Origin: DASZZY01 sp036260395
Lineage (GTDB): Bacteria > Actinomycetota > UBA4738 > CALAEC01
Direction of reading: 5' to 3'
NCBI GenBank assembly: GCA_036260395.1
Contig: DASZZY010000201.1
Coordinates: 1 to 25,152, forward strand
Length of the DNA stretch: 25,152 nucleotides
Shown: piece by piece, positions 22,498 to 25,152 of the stretch
Numbering within the stretch: position 1 is the stretch's first letter
Layout of the letters: each line of letters starts with the position of its first letter
Position numbers and translations under genes: made by a program
The notes under the pieces: model-generated
What the model was told of the DNA's origin: nothing
Databases searched by the model: none
Seen by the model: the letters and a program-made list of their open reading frames with translations, nothing else

Positions 22498-23240
22498 TGC
22501 CCGTCCGCGTGCGGGTGATCCGCTCTCACTGCGTGGGGGCCGGGAACTGCATCTACGTGGCTCCCACGGCGTTCGCCTGGCAGAAGGGCGAGTGGCACGG
22601 CAAGGCCGACGTGCTCGATCCCACCAGCGTCGAGGAGGAACGGCTCTTCGAGGCGGCGCTGGCCTGTCCGACCCAGGCCATCGAGATCGAGGAGGTCGAC
22701 GAGATGCTGCCGCTGCACACCGGGCTGACCAGGACGGTGGCGACGGCGCGCGTCGAGCGGACGTTCATGTTCACCGACATCGCCCGGTCCACCGTGCTGG
22801 TGGAGGCGCTGGGGGACAAGGCGTGGGAGAGCCTGATCTCCTGGCACGACCAGACGCTCCGGTCTCTCTTCGCCGCCCACGGGGGAGAGGAGATCCAGCA
22901 CACCGGCGACGGCTTCTTCGTCGCGTTCCCGGATCAGGCCTCCGCCCTCGACGCCGCGGTGGCCATCCAGCGACGGTTGGAGGAGCACCGCCGGACCCAG
23001 GGGTTCGCGCCCGAGGTCCGGATCGGCCTTCACGCCTCCGCCGCGACCAGGATCGAGCGCGATTTCCGCGGCAAGGGCGTCCACGAGGCCGCTCGGATCG
23101 CCGCTCTGGGGGAGGGAGGGGAGATCGTCACCAGCCGGAGCACCGCGGAGGGGACGACCTACCCGGTCTCCGAGCCTCGGTCCGTCACGCTGAAGGGCAT
23201 CTCAGAACCCATCGAGGTCGTCACCGTCGACTGGCGGTAG
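22497..23240 (+). CDS. [3Fe-4S] ferredoxin-class III nucleotidyl cyclase fusion
   Basis: A 247-aa protein. Residues 1-68 are a small ferredoxin: HCVGAGNC (C12-x5-C18), APTAF and ACPTQAIEI (C57), the three-cysteine pattern of P450-associated [3Fe-4S] ferredoxins. Residues about 85-247 are a class III cyclase homology domain: metal ligands D94 (FTDIARST) and D138 (HTGDGFF), purine-site D189 (DFRG) and the VHEAARI helix with transition-state R200. The usual substrate-selecting Lys before TGDG is Q134, so ATP/GTP preference is uncertain. The ferredoxin could set cyclase activity by cluster redox state (inference). GGAGGG lies 9 nt before the ATG, which overlaps the stop of the LuxR regulator, implying coupled synthesis. 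Class III cyclases act as dimers, so the ferredoxins would be paired. Confidence 0.9.
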   Translation: MPVRVRVIRSHCVGAGNCIYVAPTAFAWQKGEWHGKADVLDPTSVEEERLFEAALACPTQAIEIEEVDEMLPLHTGLTRTVATARVERTFMFTDIARSTVLVEALGDKAWESLISWHDQTLRSLFAAHGGEEIQHTGDGFFVAFPDQASALDAAVAIQRRLEEHRRTQGFAPEVRIGLHASAATRIERDFRGKGVHEAARIAALGEGGEIVTSRSTAEGTTYPVSEPRSVTLKGISEPIEVVTVDWR

Positions 23241-23302
23241 GGCCCGCCGCCGGGGACCGACGGGGACCCCCGCGCTGCGCGCCCGCGCGTCGCATGCCGG
23301 CG

Positions 23303-23331
23303 CCGTCGGCCGCTCGCCGCTCGGCCGACGG
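23303..23331 (+). terminator. 10-bp GC hairpin after the cyclase gene
   Basis: CCGTCGGCCG and CGGCCGACGG form a perfect 10-bp stem with a 9-nt loop, 62 bp after the cyclase stop and 11 bp before the next ATG. There is no U-tract; it may be a U-less actinobacterial terminator or a leader hairpin of the 145-aa gene. The 102-bp gap also holds GGGGACC twice (near 23253-23270). Confidence 0.45.
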
Positions 23332-23342
23332 ACGGCCGGCCG

Positions 23343-23780
23343 ATGACCAGGCGGAACGGCCTACTCGACACGGAGCTCCGGGTGCCCCATGGTGTGTTGG
23401 ACATGCCCGGCGCGCCCGCCGTCGTCCTTCGCCTCCCCGCCGCGGCCCCGGACCGGTACCTGGCCCTTGCCAGGGCGTGCCGCCTGGGGCTCGGGCGCGG
23501 CGTGGGCGACGTCACCGCCGAGGAGCTGGGGGGCGGCCCCCGGTGGGCCCTCGTGAACCAGGCGGTCACCGCCTATCTCGAGGGGCGCGGGGAGGTCGCC
23601 CCGCGGGTGGCCGTCGGCCCCGACGTGGCCGAGATGCTGACCGAGTACGTCGCGGCCGACCGCGACCTCGGCCGCGATCTGGGGGCCGGCCGGCCGGTTG
23701 CCCCGGAGGTCGTCGACCTCGCGAAGCGCTGCGTGGACGCGCTCCGCGAGCAGCTCCTGCCGCTCGGCGCGTTCGCCTGA
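23343..23780 (+). CDS. Unrecognised 145-aa protein
   Basis: An ATG-started frame (MTRRNGLLDTELRVPHG) with the strong G/C third-position bias of real genes. I recognise no family. The N-terminal 40 residues look beta-rich (LDTELRVPHGVLDMPGAPAVVLRLP). The rest is helical, with ACRLGLGRGVGDVTAEELGG, a segment WALVNQAVTAYLEG and a C-terminal helix VDLAKRCVDALREQLLPL. There is no signal peptide, membrane helix or metal motif; two isolated cysteines are present. No Shine-Dalgarno or TANNNT box precedes it, and a 10-bp hairpin ends 11 bp before the ATG, so its transcription is unclear. It lies between the cyclase gene and nuoD on the same strand; no functional link is evident. Confidence 0.65.
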   Translation: MTRRNGLLDTELRVPHGVLDMPGAPAVVLRLPAAAPDRYLALARACRLGLGRGVGDVTAEELGGGPRWALVNQAVTAYLEGRGEVAPRVAVGPDVAEMLTEYVAADRDLGRDLGAGRPVAPEVVDLAKRCVDALREQLLPLGAFA

Positions 23781-23809
23781 CCGCGGGCCGCCGGGCGCGC
23801 GGCGTGCGG

Positions 23810-23815
23810 TAGGCT
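23810..23815 (+). promoter_or_regulatory. Putative -10 box (TAGGCT) for nuoD
   Basis: TAGGCT lies 13 nt before the ATG at 23829 with no Shine-Dalgarno between them, giving a leader of only a few nucleotides. Together with the intergenic hairpins, this suggests nuoD has its own promoter. Confidence 0.4.
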
Positions 23816-23828
23816 GTGAACCGAGCCC

Positions 23829-25019
23829 ATGGCCGACACGGAGCAGCGGTCCGCGTACTCGCAGATGGGGGAGCAGTGGCTCCTCCGCGGGGGCGGCGTG
23901 GACATCATCACCACGCCGGAGCGCGACCTCTCCACCGAGGAGATGGTGCTCAACATCGGGCCCCAGCACCCCTCGACGCACGGCGTCCTCCGGCTGGTCC
24001 TGGAGCTGGACGGCGAGAAGATCCGGCACGCCGAGCCGGTCATCGGGTACATGCATCGCGCCGCGGAGAAGCTCGCCGAGCACCGCGACCATCTCCAGAC
24101 GATGGTCCTCATGAACCGCCACGACTGGCTGTCGGCGTTCAACAACGAGCTGGGGTGGTGCATGGCGGTCGAGCGGCTGATGGGCCTCGAGGTCCCGGAC
24201 CGGGCGCAGTGGATCCGGACGATGATGGCGGAGTGGAACCGCATCCTCAACCACCTGATGTTCATGGGGTCGTATCCCCTCGAGCTCGGCGCGATGACGC
24301 CGATGTTCTACGCGTTCCGCGAGCGGGAGATGATCCAGGGCCTGATGGAGTCCGCCACCGGCGCCCGGATCCACTTCTCCTACGCGCGCGTCGGGGGCCT
24401 GAAGGACGATCTGCCACGCGGGTTCCTCAAGCAGTCGGGCGAGACGCTGCGGTGGGTGCGGAAGAAGCTCATCGACTTCGAGAACCTCATCATGGGGAAC
24501 GAGATCATCGCCGCGCGGACCAAAGGGATCGGGCTCCTGCCCCCGGACGTGGCGGTGTCGTTCGGCGCGTCGGGGCCCGTGCTCCACGCCTCGGGAGTCG
24601 CCATGGACTCCCGCAAGGACGAGCCGTACGAGAAGTACGGGGACGTGGAGTTCGACGTGCCCTTGGGCCGCGACGGCGACTGCTTCGACCGGCTGTGGGT
24701 GCTGGTCCAGCGCGTCCATCAGTCCTGCAACATCATCGAGCAATGCATGGAGCGGCTCCCCGCCGGCCCGTACATCGCCGCCAAGGTCCCGAAGAACATC
24801 CCCGAGGGTGAGGTCTACGTCCGCACCGAGAACCCGCTGGGGCTGATGGGGTACTACCTGATCGGGAACGGGAAGCAGTACCCGTACCGGCTGAAGATGC
24901 GGACCGCCTCGTTCAACAACGTCTCCCTGCTGCCCTGGCTCCTCCGGGGACAGCTGGTTCCCGACCTCATCGCGATCCTCGGCTCGGTCTTCTTCGTGGT
25001 CGGCGACATCGACCGCTGA
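23829..25019 (+). CDS. nuoD: NADH-quinone oxidoreductase subunit D (variant, NuoD2-like)
   Basis: A 396-aa homologue of the 49-kDa subunit of complex I, which forms the quinone cavity at the peripheral/membrane arm junction. Family blocks are intact: NIGPQHPSTHGVLRLVLEL with quinone-site H51, GYMHRAAEKLAEHRD, GAMTPMFYAFREREMI, the DLPRGFL region, YGDVEFDVPLGRDGDCFDR and the C-terminus VPDLIAILGSVFFVVGDIDR. In the segment that reads PRMDY in Thermus Nqo4, this protein has NRHDW: the quinone-binding Tyr (Tyr87 there) is W100. I recall a similar NRHDW in the second, orphan-type NuoD of Streptomyces, so it may serve an incomplete NDH-1-like complex. No other nuo gene is adjacent within the window; the upstream neighbour is unrelated and a strong hairpin follows. 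Confidence 0.92.
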   Translation: MADTEQRSAYSQMGEQWLLRGGGVDIITTPERDLSTEEMVLNIGPQHPSTHGVLRLVLELDGEKIRHAEPVIGYMHRAAEKLAEHRDHLQTMVLMNRHDWLSAFNNELGWCMAVERLMGLEVPDRAQWIRTMMAEWNRILNHLMFMGSYPLELGAMTPMFYAFREREMIQGLMESATGARIHFSYARVGGLKDDLPRGFLKQSGETLRWVRKKLIDFENLIMGNEIIAARTKGIGLLPPDVAVSFGASGPVLHASGVAMDSRKDEPYEKYGDVEFDVPLGRDGDCFDRLWVLVQRVHQSCNIIEQCMERLPAGPYIAAKVPKNIPEGEVYVRTENPLGLMGYYLIGNGKQYPYRLKMRTASFNNVSLLPWLLRGQLVPDLIAILGSVFFVVGDIDR

Positions 25020-25125
25020 CCGGCCGACGAGCCGGGACGTCCGTCGGGACGCACTTCCACGCAGATCGCCGCCGGCCGGTTCGCCGTGATCTTCCACCCG
25101 CCGACTGAACGACCCGGAACGAGGA

Positions 25126-25150
25126 GGGCGCCGCCCGCGTGGCGGCGCCC
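25126..25150 (+). terminator. Strong hairpin after nuoD at the window end
   Basis: GGGCGCCGCC and GGCGGCGCCC form a perfect 10-bp GC stem with a 5-nt loop (CGCGT), 106 bp beyond the nuoD stop. Whether a U-tract follows cannot be seen because the window ends 2 bp later. No other gene is visible in 25020-25152. Confidence 0.6.
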
Positions 25151-25152
25151 CG

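Noticed and set aside
22495..22499. Frameshift splitting one AAA-LuxR-cyclase protein
   Set aside because: The LuxR HTH is a natural C-terminus, and the cyclase gene has its own GGAGGG 9 nt before ATG; the overlap is ordinary translational coupling.
1..25152. Mobile elements, phage genes, defence systems or horizontal-transfer scars
   Set aside because: No transposase, integrase, terminal repeats, restriction or toxin genes, and base composition and codon bias look uniform throughout.

Overview
The window comes from a high-GC, gene-dense bacterial chromosome and almost certainly from an actinomycete (Actinomycetota). The evidence is a WhiB-family Fe-S regulator, a PASTA-bearing PBP1A in a WhiB/metallophosphoesterase/YqeY/RidA neighbourhood, frequent GTG/TTG starts, and repeated TANNNT boxes 6-13 nt before start codons that lack a Shine-Dalgarno, as in leaderless actinobacterial transcription. 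The lineage cannot be resolved further. I saw no tRNA, rRNA, CRISPR array, insertion sequence or phage gene.

Layout. (1) 1-4420, envelope block: the C-terminal half of a GT4-type glycosyltransferase (+), a membrane-anchored metallophosphoesterase (-), a YqeY/GatB-like protein (+) and a bifunctional PBP1A with two PASTA domains and a DGGK-repeat tail (-). (2) 4501-6629, membrane-quality block: NfeD serine protease and a slipin/SPFH protein in a tight operon. (3) 6636-8900, regulators: a stand-alone REC protein (-), a Cys-rich ArsR/SufR-like HTH regulator (-), a WhiB protein (+) and a RidA-family protein (+). (4) 8905-17131, a four-gene minus-strand run: a soluble 1273-aa PAS/GAF histidine kinase, a REC-EAL c-di-GMP phosphodiesterase response regulator, selA and selB, with junctions of -11, +19 and -4 bp. 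(5) 17335-18507, an acyl-CoA dehydrogenase whose ribosome binding site lies inside a perfect 9-bp hairpin. (6) 18551-23780, a sparse stretch with a possible 52-aa protein and a 104-aa Cys-containing protein, then a 1067-aa AAA/TPR/LuxR regulator overlapping a [3Fe-4S] ferredoxin-class III nucleotidyl cyclase fusion, then an unrecognised 145-aa protein. (7) 23829-25019, a nuoD that stands apart from other nuo genes and carries Trp where the quinone-site Tyr normally sits; a strong GC hairpin ends the window.

How the genes may work together (inference). Redox and second-messenger sensing recur: WhiB, the SufR-like regulator, the ferredoxin-cyclase, the PAS/GAF kinase driving c-di-GMP hydrolysis, and selenocysteine machinery. 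The most unusual items are the ferredoxin-cyclase/LuxR-ATPase pair, the kinase-EAL-selA-selB run without a visible selC or selenoprotein, and the variant isolated NuoD.
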